NCBI GenBank assembly: GCA_902761055.1
Contig: CACWIS010000009.1
Span: 1-54,876 of the forward strand
Direction: 5' to 3'
Length of the DNA: 54,876 nucleotides
Origin: Oscillospiraceae bacterium
GTDB taxonomy: Bacteria > Bacillota > Clostridia > Oscillospirales > Oscillospiraceae
Below the pieces are notes generated by a model. It made no database searches and was not told the DNA's origin. It saw only the letters and a list, made by a program, of their open reading frames with translations. How positions within the stretch are numbered: position 1 is the first letter of the stretch; each line of letters starts with the position of its first letter. Below are positions 41,702-50,893 of this stretch, piece after piece. The position numbers and the translations under genes are program-made.

Positions 41702-42366
41702 AATTCTTCTCCTCCTTCGGCGTTGTTCAAAAGAGCGATCTCGAGGTTCCCGTTCCGGCAGCGCAGGGCGTCGAGAAATTCCTGCAGCCTGTCGGGATCC
41801 TTCATTTCGATCCTGTAATCCAGTTTATACAGACTCCCCATGTTGGATGTCCTGGCCTTCACGAGCTTCCGGCTTTTCGTGTACTGCTCGAAGAGGTCGT
41901 CGAAGGCGTTTGCGAAATGCACCGATTCCGGTACGGTGATGTGCAGCGCCGCGAAGCGCTCGCAGCTCATCGGGACGCGGGAGAGCAGCAGGATCAGGCC
42001 GGACGCGATCAGCGTGAAGAGCAGGGCGATCGCGACGTAGCCCGCCGCGCAGGCGAGGCCCGCGGCCATGACCAGGAAGATCGCGGAGATGTCCCGCGCC
42101 CTGCCCGCCGCGCTGCGGAAGCGCACCAGCGAGAAGGCGCCCGCCACGGCGATGCCGGTGCCCACGCTGCCGTTGACCATCAGGATCACCGTGGCGACGA
42201 TGATCGGCAGCACGACCAGGGAGATCAGAAAGCTGCGGCTCGACGTGCTCTCGCGGCCGAGCGTCAGCGCCGCGATCGCGCCGCAGAGCCCCGCGAAAAG
42301 CAGGCAGAGCAGATATTGACCGACCGAGAAGCTCCCGGTCAGGATCGAGTTAAAGATTGACGACAT
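41698..42366 (-). CDS. DUF4956 membrane protein
   Basis: A 222-residue protein with four to five N-terminal transmembrane helices. The family block NGSVGTGIAVAGAFSLVRFRS plus GRARDISAIFLVMAAGLACAAGY is clear. The C-terminal ~90 residues form a soluble ferredoxin-like part. DUF4956 proteins occur with VTC-type polymerases and CotH or Cthe_2159 proteins. Its ATG lies inside the 3' end of the VTC gene (17-bp overlap), and its stop overlaps the lipoprotein start (4 bp), so the three are tightly coupled. Confidence 0.88.
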   Translation of the reverse strand: MSSIFNSILTGSFSVGQYLLCLLFAGLCGAIAALTLGRESTSSRSFLISLVVLPIIVATVILMVNGSVGTGIAVAGAFSLVRFRSAAGRARDISAIFLVMAAGLACAAGYVAIALLFTLIASGLILLLSRVPMSCERFAALHITVPESVHFANAFDDLFEQYTKSRKLVKARTSNMGSLYKLDYRIEMKDPDRLQEFLDALRCRNGNLEIALLNNAEGGEEL

Positions 42367-43093
42367 GTCGTTCTCCTCCTTCTGTGATGGAAACGGGACG
42401 GTTTTTTTCTTTCAGCGTCCGCAGATAGGCCTCTCCGTATTTGGAGAAGCTGCCCGGCAGGATGCTCTCCGCGTCCAGCGCGTCCGCCAGCCACAGGGGC
42501 ATGGCGCCCGCCGTTTTGATCTCGAGCAGCACCGTGTCCCTCGGCAGCAGGCAAATCCCCGCGGAGCCGCGGTCGAGCCGCAGTTCGTTCTCGCGGCAGC
42601 GGATGTTCCGGTCGAAGGTCAGGCGGAGGTCGGGATGCGCCTCGTCGAACCAGGCCTCGCGCTCGCAGGCGATCAGCATCGCGGCCTTCGGTCTTCCGTA
42701 GAGCCGCATCGCCCAGTCGATCTCGGACATGATCTGGCTCTCAAAGGGCTTGATCCCCATGCGCAGATAGCGCTCCGCTTCCCTGAGCGTCATGGCCGCG
42801 CGGCGCTTGTACACCACGCCGCCGTATTTCTTCTTGAGCTCGAGGAAAACGGTGGAATCCGCTCCGGCCGTTCCGTAGCTGCGCAGGCGGAGCTTTTCCT
42901 TGTAGTCCGCCGCCTCGATCGAGCTGCGGATGATGCGCCTGTCGGGCGTGTCCAGATAGAGACTGAGCACCGTGCTGCGGCCGTATTCATCCGGCCTCAG
43001 ATGCGCGCCGATCCTTTGAAACAGCGCCTCGGCCTGCGCTTCGGAGAGAAGATACTTCTTCTCGATCCTCTTGAAACTATAGATCGCGTCCAT
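42350..43093 (-). CDS. VTC domain (polyphosphate polymerase-like) protein
   Basis: A 247-residue protein of the VTC/CYTH superfamily. The basic tunnel residues are present in FKRIEKKYLLS, SLYLDTPDRRIIR, KEKLRLRSYG, FLELKKKYGGVVYKRR and the acidic LLEIKTAGAMP. Yeast Vtc4 makes polyphosphate from ATP; for the bacterial DUF4956-linked members this activity is assumed, not proven here. AAGGAGG is 9 bp before the ATG. First gene of the trio; no clear promoter pair was found upstream. Confidence 0.87.
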   Translation of the reverse strand: MDAIYSFKRIEKKYLLSEAQAEALFQRIGAHLRPDEYGRSTVLSLYLDTPDRRIIRSSIEAADYKEKLRLRSYGTAGADSTVFLELKKKYGGVVYKRRAAMTLREAERYLRMGIKPFESQIMSEIDWAMRLYGRPKAAMLIACEREAWFDEAHPDLRLTFDRNIRCRENELRLDRGSAGICLLPRDTVLLEIKTAGAMPLWLADALDAESILPGSFSKYGEAYLRTLKEKNRPVSITEGGERHVVNL

Positions 43094-43164
43094 GTGCGAT
43101 GACCTCCTTCCCTGTTTCTGGGGCCATCATAGCGGCTCAAACTAAAACCAACTTAAAAGAAAAC

Positions 43165-43200
43165 AAAAAAATCCCTCTGAGCGAAACCGCTCAGAGGGAT
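43165..43200 (-). terminator. Terminator after the DHFR-aminopeptidase gene
   Basis: ATCCCTCTGAGCG / CGCTCAGAGGGAT, a 13-bp stem with a 4-nt loop, followed on the - strand by TTTTTTTGTTTTC. Confidence 0.93.
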
Positions 43201-43241
43201 AAAAGCATTCCGGGAAGCCGCGCGGGCGCGGCGCGCGCTTT

Positions 43242-44963
43242 TCAGAAGGTGAAATTGCCGTCGCGGAAGATCTCGATCTGCTCGCCGTTCGCGCGCGTGC
43301 CGACGATCGAGAGGTCCGCCGTGCCGATCATGAAGTCCACGTGCGTGTCGGAGTGGTTGAGTCCCGCCGCGGCCAGCTCCTCGGGGCTCATGTCCTCGCC
43401 GCCGCGCACGCACTCGGGATAGGCGTCGCCGAAGGCCAGATGGCAGGCGGCGTTCTCGTCGAAGAGCGTGTCGTAGAACAGGATCTCCTGGTTGCGGATC
43501 GGGCTGTCGTAGGGCACGAGCGCGGCCTCGCCGAAATAGCGCGCGCCCTCGTCCACGTCGATCGCGGTCTGCAGGAACTCCTCGCCGCTGTCGGCGTGCG
43601 CCTCGACGATCCGGCCGTCCCTGATGACGAAACGGATGCCCTCGATGACGTTGCCGTTGTGTACCAGCGGCATGGAGGCGTACACCACGCCGTCGATCCC
43701 GTCGCGCTGCGGGGCGGTGAAGATCTCCTCGGTGGGCATGTTGGCGATGAAGCGCCGTCCCTCGGGCGTCGCGCTGCTGCCGCCGGCCCAGAGATGCCCC
43801 CGGGGCAGGCGCACGGTCAGATCGGTGCCAAGACTGTTGCGGTAGTGCAGGCTCTCAAAGTGCCAGTCGTTGAGCTTCGCGATGCGTCCGCGCAGCCTCG
43901 CCTCGTGCTCGCGCCAGCGTTCCACCGCGTCGCCCGTGCCGGTGATGCGCACGGACTTGAAGATCGCGTCCCAGAGCTTTTCCATAGCCTCGTCCCCGCC
44001 GCAGTCCGGGAAGACCTTTTTTGCCCAGCTCTCTACCGGGATCGCGCCGATGGACCAGGCGTTGCGGTTGGCCATCAGGCGCGTGCGGAAGGGGGCCAGG
44101 TCGCGGCCCGCGGCGCGGCTGCTGCGCAGCATGCGCTCGGGGTCAACGCCGAGGAAGGCCTCCGGGTCGTTGCCGATGATGCTGAGAAAGGCCGCGCCCT
44201 CCTCGGCCAGGCCGTTGGCCATGGCCTTCTGCCACTCCGGCACGCTGTCGAACAGCTCGTCCGCGGCGTAGAGATACCTCATTTTTGTGATCGCGTCGTC
44301 CGTCCAGTTGAGGACGACGCTGCGCGCGCCGGCGGCATAGGCCGCCTCGGCGCAGAGGCGCGCAAAAAAGGCGCAATCCACCGGCGAGGAGATCATCAGG
44401 GTCTGATCCTTTTGCAGATTCACGCCCGCCTCGACGAGCAGGCGCGCGTATTCACGCAGCTTTTCTTCCATGATCGTTTTTTTGTCCTTTCTTTCGTAGG
44501 TGCAGAAGCGGAAGCGGACGCCGTCCTCCTCCTGCAGGGGGCCCTGCTCGGCGCAGACCCAGTCGGGATCGGCGTCGAGATCGGGGAAATAGCTGTCCGA
44601 GGGCGGGGCGAGCTCGATCTTCGTCAGCTCGATCCGGTCGAGATACGGGAAGAACTGGCGGAACACGCTCGCACCGCCGATGACGTAGCAGCTTTCGTAC
44701 TTCGCCGCGAGGGCGAGCGCCTCCTCCGTCGAGTGGGCGATCTCCGCGCCTTCGATCGTGATATCCTGCCGTGTGACGACGATGTTGCTGCGCCCCTTGA
44801 GCGGCTTCCCGCCGGGGAAGTCCTCCATCGTCCTGCGCCCGACGATCACGGCGGCGCCCCGCGTCTTTTCGCGGAAGCGCGCGCGGTCGGCGCGCAGCAC
44901 GACGGGCTGCGTCCCGCTCTCGCCGATGCCCCAGTCGGAGTAGACCGCTACGATCGCGTCCAT
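43242..44963 (-). CDS. Dihydrofolate reductase fused to M29 aminopeptidase
   Basis: One 573-residue open frame holds two enzymes. Residues 1-159 are a DHFR: VVLRADRARFREKTRG (D26), GRRTMEDFPGGKPLKGRSN, YVIGGASVFRQFFPYLDRIELT, ending FRFCTYER. From M165 on it is an M29 (AmpS/T-type) metallo-aminopeptidase: MPTEEIFTAP and the final GLNHSDTHVDFMIGT metal block. A 7-A run and an AAAGGA lie just before M165 (ATG 44471), as if the aminopeptidase was once, or still is, started on its own. thyA is 10 bp upstream, the usual DHFR partner. A lost or miscalled base in the A-run could mimic the fusion. Confidence 0.85.
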   Translation of the reverse strand: MDAIVAVYSDWGIGESGTQPVVLRADRARFREKTRGAAVIVGRRTMEDFPGGKPLKGRSNIVVTRQDITIEGAEIAHSTEEALALAAKYESCYVIGGASVFRQFFPYLDRIELTKIELAPPSDSYFPDLDADPDWVCAEQGPLQEEDGVRFRFCTYERKDKKTIMEEKLREYARLLVEAGVNLQKDQTLMISSPVDCAFFARLCAEAAYAAGARSVVLNWTDDAITKMRYLYAADELFDSVPEWQKAMANGLAEEGAAFLSIIGNDPEAFLGVDPERMLRSSRAAGRDLAPFRTRLMANRNAWSIGAIPVESWAKKVFPDCGGDEAMEKLWDAIFKSVRITGTGDAVERWREHEARLRGRIAKLNDWHFESLHYRNSLGTDLTVRLPRGHLWAGGSSATPEGRRFIANMPTEEIFTAPQRDGIDGVVYASMPLVHNGNVIEGIRFVIRDGRIVEAHADSGEEFLQTAIDVDEGARYFGEAALVPYDSPIRNQEILFYDTLFDENAACHLAFGDAYPECVRGGEDMSPEELAAAGLNHSDTHVDFMIGTADLSIVGTRANGEQIEIFRDGNFTF

Positions 44964-44973
44964 CCCGCGGCCC

Positions 44974-45804
44974 TCACACGGCCACCGGGATCTTCCCGGT
45001 GAATTCGCTGTACTCGTAGCCCTCGACCCTGAAGCTGTCGCGCGTGAAGGCGTAGAAGTCCTTTACCGCGGGGTCGATGAGAAACTTCGGGGCCGGCTTC
45101 GGCTCCTTTTTGATGAGCTCCTCGATGACGGGGACGTGCCGGTCGTAGATGTGCGCGTCGGCGATCACATGGATGAACTCGCCCGGCTCGAAGCCGGAGA
45201 CCTGGGCGAACATCATCGTCAGCACCGCGTACTGCACGACGTTCCAGTTGTTGGCCGCGAGCATGTCCTGCGAGCGCTGGTTGAGGATCGCGTTGAGCTT
45301 CCTGCCGCTGACGTTGAAGGTCATCGAATAGGCGCAGGGGTAGAGCGCCATTTCGCTGAGGTCCGCGAAGGTGTAGATGTTGGTCATGATGCGGCGCGAG
45401 GCCGGGTTGTGCTTGAGGTCCCAGAGCACCTTGTCCACCTGGTCCATGTCCCCCTCGGGGTAGTGGTGCTTCACGCCGAGCTGATAGCCGTAGGCCTTGC
45501 CGATCGAGCCGTTCTCGTCGGCCCAGGCGTCCCACACGCGGGCGCGCAGATCGCGGACGTTGTTGCTCTTGGCCTGCCAGATCCACAGCAGCTCGTCGAT
45601 CGCGCTCTTCCAGTAGGTGCGGCGCAGCGTCAGGATCGGGAACTCCTCGGAGAGGTCGTAGCGGTTGACGACGCCGAATTTCTTGACGGTATGGGCGGGG
45701 CTGCCGTCCTCCCAGCGGGGACGGACCTCGCGGTCGGTGTCCCAGACGCCGTTGTCTAAAATATCCCGGCAGTTCTGAATGAAGATCTCGTCTGCTCTGC
45801 TCAT
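44974..45804 (-). CDS. thyA: Thymidylate synthase ThyA
   Basis: Methylates dUMP to dTMP using methylene-tetrahydrofolate, which becomes dihydrofolate and is recycled by the DHFR encoded downstream. The 276-residue protein has RRTYWKSAIDELLWI, the nucleophile Cys in ALYPCAYSMTF, LNQRSQDMLAANNWNVVQYA and the HVIADAHIYDRHVP block. GAAGGAAGG lies upstream of the ATG. A weak promoter (TTTCCT-N17-TAAGAT at 45868-45840, - strand) precedes it. Confidence 0.96.
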   Translation of the reverse strand: MSRADEIFIQNCRDILDNGVWDTDREVRPRWEDGSPAHTVKKFGVVNRYDLSEEFPILTLRRTYWKSAIDELLWIWQAKSNNVRDLRARVWDAWADENGSIGKAYGYQLGVKHHYPEGDMDQVDKVLWDLKHNPASRRIMTNIYTFADLSEMALYPCAYSMTFNVSGRKLNAILNQRSQDMLAANNWNVVQYAVLTMMFAQVSGFEPGEFIHVIADAHIYDRHVPVIEELIKKEPKPAPKFLIDPAVKDFYAFTRDSFRVEGYEYSEFTGKIPVAV

Positions 45805-45880
45805 CGAAAGCGCCTTCCTTCCCTTGTTTTTCCTCCGTCATCTTACCATAGCGCGGGAGAAAAGGAAAGCCTTTTTCCTC

Positions 45881-45908
45881 ACCGCGGCGCGCCGCGCGGA
45901 ATAGACTG
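45881..45908 (+). promoter_or_regulatory. Possible sigma-K promoter of dpaAB
   Basis: AC at 45881 and, 17 bp later, AATAGACTG at 45900-45908, against the sigma-K pattern AC / CATANNNTA with two mismatches. The placement, ~20 bp before the dpaA start, and the gene it serves support it; the match is weak. Confidence 0.3.
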
Positions 45909-45928
45909 GGCATGTGGAGGTGATGGTC

Positions 45929-46789
45929 TTGCGATTTGCGATCGTCGGCGGCGACAAGCGCGCCGCCTGTCTCTCCGCGCTGCTCTGGCGGGACGGCCAC
46001 AAGGTCTGTACATACGCCCTCGAGCGCGCCGAGCTGCCCAAGGAGATCCCGAAGGCCGGCTGCCTGCAGGGCTGCGTCTACGGCGCGGACTGCATCGTGC
46101 TGGGCGTGCCGGCGGAGGCGGGCGGCTTTCTCAACGCGCCGCTCTCGGGCGAAAAGCTGCGCGGCGAGGAGCTGGTCGCCGCGCTCTGGCAGGGCCAGCG
46201 GCTGATCGGCGGGAGGCTCGGCGACGGGCTCTGCCTCGCCGCGCTGCGCCAGGGCCTGCAGGTCGAGGACCTGCTGCGCCGGGAGGAATTTGCCGTCGGC
46301 AACGCCGCGCTCACGGCGGAGGGCGCGATCGGCGTGCTGACGGCCAACAGTGAAAAGAGCCTCTGGCGCGGCCGCGTGCTGGTGAGCGGCTGGGGGCGCG
46401 TCGCCAGGCTTCTGACGCTGCGGCTGCTGGGGCTCGGCGCTCACGTATGCGTCGCCGCGCGCCGCGCGGACGCGCGCGCCATGGCCGGGGCCGTCGGCGC
46501 GGAGAGCTGCGGCTTTGCGGAGCTGGAGAGCCGCGTCGGCGGCTTTGATTTCATCGTCAACACCGTGCCTGCGCGCGTGTTCGGCGACGGCGCTCTCTGC
46601 GCGGTCAGCGAGGACGCGCTGCTGCTGGAGCTTGCCTCGGCGCCGGGCGGCTTCGAGCGTACGCTGGCGGAGAACCTGGGGCTGCGCGTGCTCGCCGCGC
46701 CGGGCCTGCCCGGACGCTGCGCCCCGCAGAGCGCGGCAAAGGTCATGTGCGAGGCGATCTACGCCTCGCTTCGGGAAGGAGAGGGATAA
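45929..46789 (+). CDS. dpaA: Dipicolinate synthase subunit A
   Basis: With DpaB it converts a dihydrodipicolinate-pathway intermediate to dipicolinic acid, the spore-core Ca2+ chelate, in the mother cell. The 286-residue protein has RFAIVGGDKRAA at the start, the GVPAEAGG block, and a Rossmann motif VSGWGRVARLL. A TTG at 45929 is taken as start since GGAGG lies 8 bp upstream; an ATG at 45923 is only 2 bp from the SD. Its stop overlaps the dpaB ATG (TAATG). Confidence 0.9.
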   Translation: MRFAIVGGDKRAACLSALLWRDGHKVCTYALERAELPKEIPKAGCLQGCVYGADCIVLGVPAEAGGFLNAPLSGEKLRGEELVAALWQGQRLIGGRLGDGLCLAALRQGLQVEDLLRREEFAVGNAALTAEGAIGVLTANSEKSLWRGRVLVSGWGRVARLLTLRLLGLGAHVCVAARRADARAMAGAVGAESCGFAELESRVGGFDFIVNTVPARVFGDGALCAVSEDALLLELASAPGGFERTLAENLGLRVLAAPGLPGRCAPQSAAKVMCEAIYASLREGEG

Positions 46790-47361
46790 TGGACGCAAGG
46801 AAAAAGCTGGGGCTCGCGCTCTGCGGCTCCTACTGCACCTACGAAAAGCTCTTCGCGGCGCTTCCCGCGCTGGCGGAGCAATACGAGCTCTATCCCATCA
46901 TGAGCGAGACCGCCGCCGAGACCGACACGCGCTTCGGCACGGCGGTCTCGCATATCCGGCGGCTGACGGAGCTGACCGGGAGGCGCGTCGTGACGACGAT
47001 CCCGGAGGCCGAGCCGCTGGGCCCGGCGCTGGGGCTCGACGCGCTGCTGATCGCGCCCTGCACGGGCGGTACGCTCGCGAAGCTCGCCCTCGGCGCGACG
47101 GACAGCGCCGTGGCCATGGCCGCCAAGGCGCATCTGCGCAACGGCCGTCCGCTCGTCGTCGCCTTCTCGACGAACGACGCGCTCTCCGGCTCGGCGGAGA
47201 ACATCGCGCGGCTGCTCAACCGCAAGAACGTCTATTTCGTGCCCTTTCATCAGGACGACCCGCAGCGCAAGCCGTATTCGATGCAGGCGGACTTCTCCCG
47301 TCTCGGCGAGGCCGTCGCCGCCGCCCTCGAGGGCCGGCAGCTGCAGCCGATCGTATATTGA
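46789..47361 (+). CDS. dpaB: Dipicolinate synthase subunit B
   Basis: The flavoprotein-like partner of DpaA. The 190-residue protein has GLALCGSYCTYEKLF, YPIMSETAAETDTRFG, the phosphate-binding LLIAPCTGGTLAKLALGATDS, and VAFSTNDALSGSAENIARLLNRKNVYFVPF. AAGGAGAGG precedes the ATG. Presence of both subunits next to one another, plus sigG and spoIID in the window, marks a true spore former. Confidence 0.93.
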   Translation: MDARKKLGLALCGSYCTYEKLFAALPALAEQYELYPIMSETAAETDTRFGTAVSHIRRLTELTGRRVVTTIPEAEPLGPALGLDALLIAPCTGGTLAKLALGATDSAVAMAAKAHLRNGRPLVVAFSTNDALSGSAENIARLLNRKNVYFVPFHQDDPQRKPYSMQADFSRLGEAVAAALEGRQLQPIVY

Positions 47362-47396
47362 AAAATACCCCCGGAGTTTCCTCCGGGGGTACTGTT
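47362..47396. terminator. Terminator between dpaB and the candidate RNA
   Basis: TACCCCCGGAG / CTCCGGGGGTA, an 11-bp stem with a 4-nt loop. The T-run is better on the - strand (TATTTTTC) than on the + strand (CTGTTTA), which suggests a - strand transcript also ends here. Confidence 0.88.
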
Positions 47397-47485
47397 TAAG
47401 GCGTGCGTCCGCGCAGGCACCGGGTAAGAGCGGCACCTGCCGGAGTGCGCCCGTCAGGAAGGCTGCGCGGCGCGGCGCCTTAAGC
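47366..47485 (-). ncRNA. Candidate structured small RNA
   Basis: On the - strand an extended -10 (TGCTATACT, -10 at 47497-47492) is followed by ~90 nt with strong pairing and then by the terminator at 47366-47396. TTAAGGCG pairs with CGCCTTAA as an outer stem and CCGCGCAG with CTGCGCGG as an inner stem. There is no open reading frame of note. The layout is that of a free-standing sRNA of ~120 nt. It does not contain the SRP, tmRNA or RNase P conserved cores that I can recall. A 6S-like RNA remains possible. Confidence 0.45.
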
Positions 47486-47591
47486 GTGTGCAGTATAGCA
47501 CAGTTTCCCGTGCCGACACGGCTGTGGGCACAACTGGCAGCTTTGCTGTCATGAAATGCAGCTTTCCCTTTTACGTCTCTCCGTCCGCTTT

Positions 47592-48503
<912 letters not shown>

Positions 48504-48537
48504 TCCAAGATCCTCCGGGTCGTTTTTTTGCCCGTCC

Positions 48538-48565
48538 ATTATACCTGGCGGGCCGGGAAAGTCAA
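48538..48565 (-). promoter_or_regulatory. Sigma-A promoter of psuG
   Basis: On the - strand TTGACT (48565-48560), 16-bp spacer, TATAAT (48543-48538). The terminator before it means psuG has its own transcript. Confidence 0.82.
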
Positions 48566-48570
48566 GGGGA

Positions 48571-48603
48571 GAAAAAACGGGCAGGCGCAGCGCGCCTGCC
48601 CGT
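48571..48603 (-). terminator. Terminator of the nucleoside ABC operon
   Basis: ACGGGCAGGCGC / GCGCCTGCCCGT-type stem (at least 10 bp) followed on the - strand by TTTTTTCTCC, 12 bp after the permease stop. Confidence 0.88.
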
Positions 48604-48614
48604 CCGGGAGCGGT

Positions 48615-49646
48615 TTACCGACTGCCCTTGTCGTAGGGGATGCCCTCTGCCTTCGGGGCGCGGGAGCCCTTGGAGGTGAAGGCCAGCACGACGAGCGTGA
48701 TGATGTAGGGGAGCATGCGGTAGAGGTGGGAGCTGATGCCGATCTGCGAGAGCATGTAAACGCCGTCGCCGTTGATGTCGAGGCTGGAGTAGGAGGCGGC
48801 GATGCACTTGAACAGGCCGAAGATCAGACTGGAGACCGCGATGTTCAGCGGCGTCCAGTTGCCGAAGATCATGACGGCCAGGGCCAGGAAGCCGAAGCCC
48901 GCCACGTCGCCGGTCGACGAGCAGTTCGAGGTGGTCAGCGCATAGACGAAGCCGCCCATGCCCGCCAGCGCGCCGGAGATCGTCACGCCCGCGTAGCGCA
49001 TCTTGTACACGTTGATGCCCAGCGAGTCCGCCGCCTGGGGATTTTCGCCGCAGGCGCGCAGACGCAGGCCGAAGCGCGTCTTGTACAGGATGATCGAGAG
49101 GATCACGAACAGGAGGATGCACACGTAGGTCGCGAGATAGACCTTGTTGATCAGCGTCTCGCCGAGGAAGCCGAGGTGCACGCTCTTGTCGATGCCGAAG
49201 GTGGACTTTTTGATCATGAACCAGCTCGCGGCGTCGCCCTTGGCCATGTTCAGCGTCTCCTGGTTGGCGATGACGCGGATCAGGAAGAGCACCAGCGCCG
49301 GAGCCAGCAGGTTCAGCGCCGTGCCGCCGATGGTCTGGTCGGCGCGCAGGTTGATCGCGGCGAAGGCCAGCAGCAGCGAGAAGACCGAGCCCATGACCGC
49401 CGCGGCGAGCATCGAGAGCAGCTCGAGCCCCTGCAGGCTGAGCCAGTCGCCCGCGGCCTTGGCCGCGTCATAGGCGCCGGAGAGCTGCATCGCGCGCACG
49501 AAGAGCACGCCGATGAAGGCGCCGAAGATCATGATGCCTTCCAGGGCGAGGTTGATGATGCCGCTTCGCTCGGAGAACACGCCGGCGAGCGCCACGATCA
49601 TCAGGGGGACGGCGAAGATCAGGGTCTGCTGGATCAGGAATGTCAT
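48615..49646 (-). CDS. Nucleoside ABC transporter permease (second)
   Basis: A 343-residue permease of the BMP-type nucleoside importers (like NupQ of Bacillus). Eight or more membrane segments are visible, with the start FSERSGIINLALEGIMIFGAF and the coupling block LRACGENPQAADSLGINVYKMRYAG. Its ATG overlaps the other permease's stop by 4 bp. Together with the ATPase and lipoprotein it would bring in purine or pyrimidine nucleosides, which psuG, deoD and udk next to it process. Confidence 0.9.
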   Translation of the reverse strand: MTFLIQQTLIFAVPLMIVALAGVFSERSGIINLALEGIMIFGAFIGVLFVRAMQLSGAYDAAKAAGDWLSLQGLELLSMLAAAVMGSVFSLLLAFAAINLRADQTIGGTALNLLAPALVLFLIRVIANQETLNMAKGDAASWFMIKKSTFGIDKSVHLGFLGETLINKVYLATYVCILLFVILSIILYKTRFGLRLRACGENPQAADSLGINVYKMRYAGVTISGALAGMGGFVYALTTSNCSSTGDVAGFGFLALAVMIFGNWTPLNIAVSSLIFGLFKCIAASYSSLDINGDGVYMLSQIGISSHLYRMLPYIITLVVLAFTSKGSRAPKAEGIPYDKGSR

Positions 49647-50893
49647 GCCTGCTCGCCTCCTTTCCCGTTCTGCGCCGCATCCGGTTTCGGCGGCTCTTCG
49701 TTCTCTTTCGCTTTTTTCTCCGCGGCGGGAGCCTTCTTTTTGCGGCTCTCGAAGATCATGCGGATCACCAGCGCAAAGGCGCTGAGGTACACGATGACCG
49801 CGACGATGATGTCGGTGAGGTATTCGTTGTAGGCGGTGAGGTTGCTCATCTGCAGGCCGATGACGTTGAGCATCGACATGAAGATGCCGGTGAAGATGAC
49901 CGCGATGGGGTTGTTGACCGCGAGCAGGGCCACGGGGATGCCGTTGAAGCCGATGGCCGGCAGCGACTGGTAGGTGGACCAGAAGAACTCCGTGTTGCCG
50001 GAGAGCCAGTAGAGCGCGGCGCCGCCGCCCGAGAGCGCGCCCGCGATCGCCATGGACAGGACGATGTTGCGCTTGTCCTTGATGCCGGCGTAGCGCGCGG
50101 CGTGGCGGTTGGAGCCGCAGGCCTTGAGCTGATAGCCCAGCGTGGTCTTGTTGATGAGGACGTACATGCCGATCGCCGCGAGGATCGCCACCAGGATGCC
50201 GGCGTTGACCTGCGAGCCCGGGAAGAGCTTGTCGAGACCCAGCTTCGCCGTGGCGACGCCGTTGAAGGTCGTCTTGTAGACGTAGCCGGTCTTGGTGCTC
50301 TCGGCGACGTTCTTGAAGTTGCTGATGTCAAAGGCCCAGGTGACGATGTTGGCCGCGATCCAGTTGGTCATGATGCAGGCCAGCACCTCGTTGATGTTCA
50401 GAAAGGCCTTCATCGCGCCGGGGATCGCGCCCCAGAGCGCGCCGGCGAGCACGCCCGCGAGGAACGCGATGATCCAGACCGGGACGGCGCCCATCTTCTC
50501 CGTCGGGAGGCTGAGGGCGACCATCAGCGAGGCCATCGTGCCGAAGAGGTACTGTCCGGGCGCGCCGATGTTGAACAGGCCGGTCTTGAAGGCCACCGCG
50601 ACCGAGAGGCCGGTCATGATCAGCGGCATCGCGCGGAAGAGCGTGTTGCCAAGGCTGGTGGGGTTGAAGCCCCAGGTCAGCGCGCCCGACGCGTCGCGGC
50701 CCGTGGAGAAGATGCCGAAGAAGATCAGCCGCACGCCTTCCCAGGCGCCCTTGAGCGAAATGCGCGAGTTGAACAGGCCCACGATGATGACGACGAACGC
50801 CCCGACGAGCAGGCCGATGAGGATGGAGACCAGTGAGGCCAGGATCTTTTTCGTCCCATCCTTCTGATAGAGGGTCGCAAGCTTCCCTTTCAT
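49643..50893 (-). CDS. Nucleoside ABC transporter permease (first)
   Basis: A 416-residue permease (like NupP). The N-terminal helix is followed by GLFNIGAPGQYLFGTMASLMV, the coupling block LKACGSNRHAARYAGIKDKRNI, and GFNGIPVALLAVNNPIAV. A Lys/Glu/Pro-rich cytoplasmic tail extends past the last helix. Its ATG overlaps the ATPase stop by 4 bp and its stop overlaps the next permease, so the three are coupled. Confidence 0.9.
   Translation of the reverse strand: MKGKLATLYQKDGTKKILASLVSILIGLLVGAFVVIIVGLFNSRISLKGAWEGVRLIFFGIFSTGRDASGALTWGFNPTSLGNTLFRAMPLIMTGLSVAVAFKTGLFNIGAPGQYLFGTMASLMVALSLPTEKMGAVPVWIIAFLAGVLAGALWGAIPGAMKAFLNINEVLACIMTNWIAANIVTWAFDISNFKNVAESTKTGYVYKTTFNGVATAKLGLDKLFPGSQVNAGILVAILAAIGMYVLINKTTLGYQLKACGSNRHAARYAGIKDKRNIVLSMAIAGALSGGGAALYWLSGNTEFFWSTYQSLPAIGFNGIPVALLAVNNPIAVIFTGIFMSMLNVIGLQMSNLTAYNEYLTDIIVAVIVYLSAFALVIRMIFESRKKKAPAAEKKAKENEEPPKPDAAQNGKGGEQA

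Noticed and set aside
47401-47480. SRP RNA, because the + strand has a GTCAGGAAGG-like stretch
   Set aside because: The conserved GGTCAGG...GGAA...GCAGCC hairpin is not formed; the pairing fits the - strand structure better.
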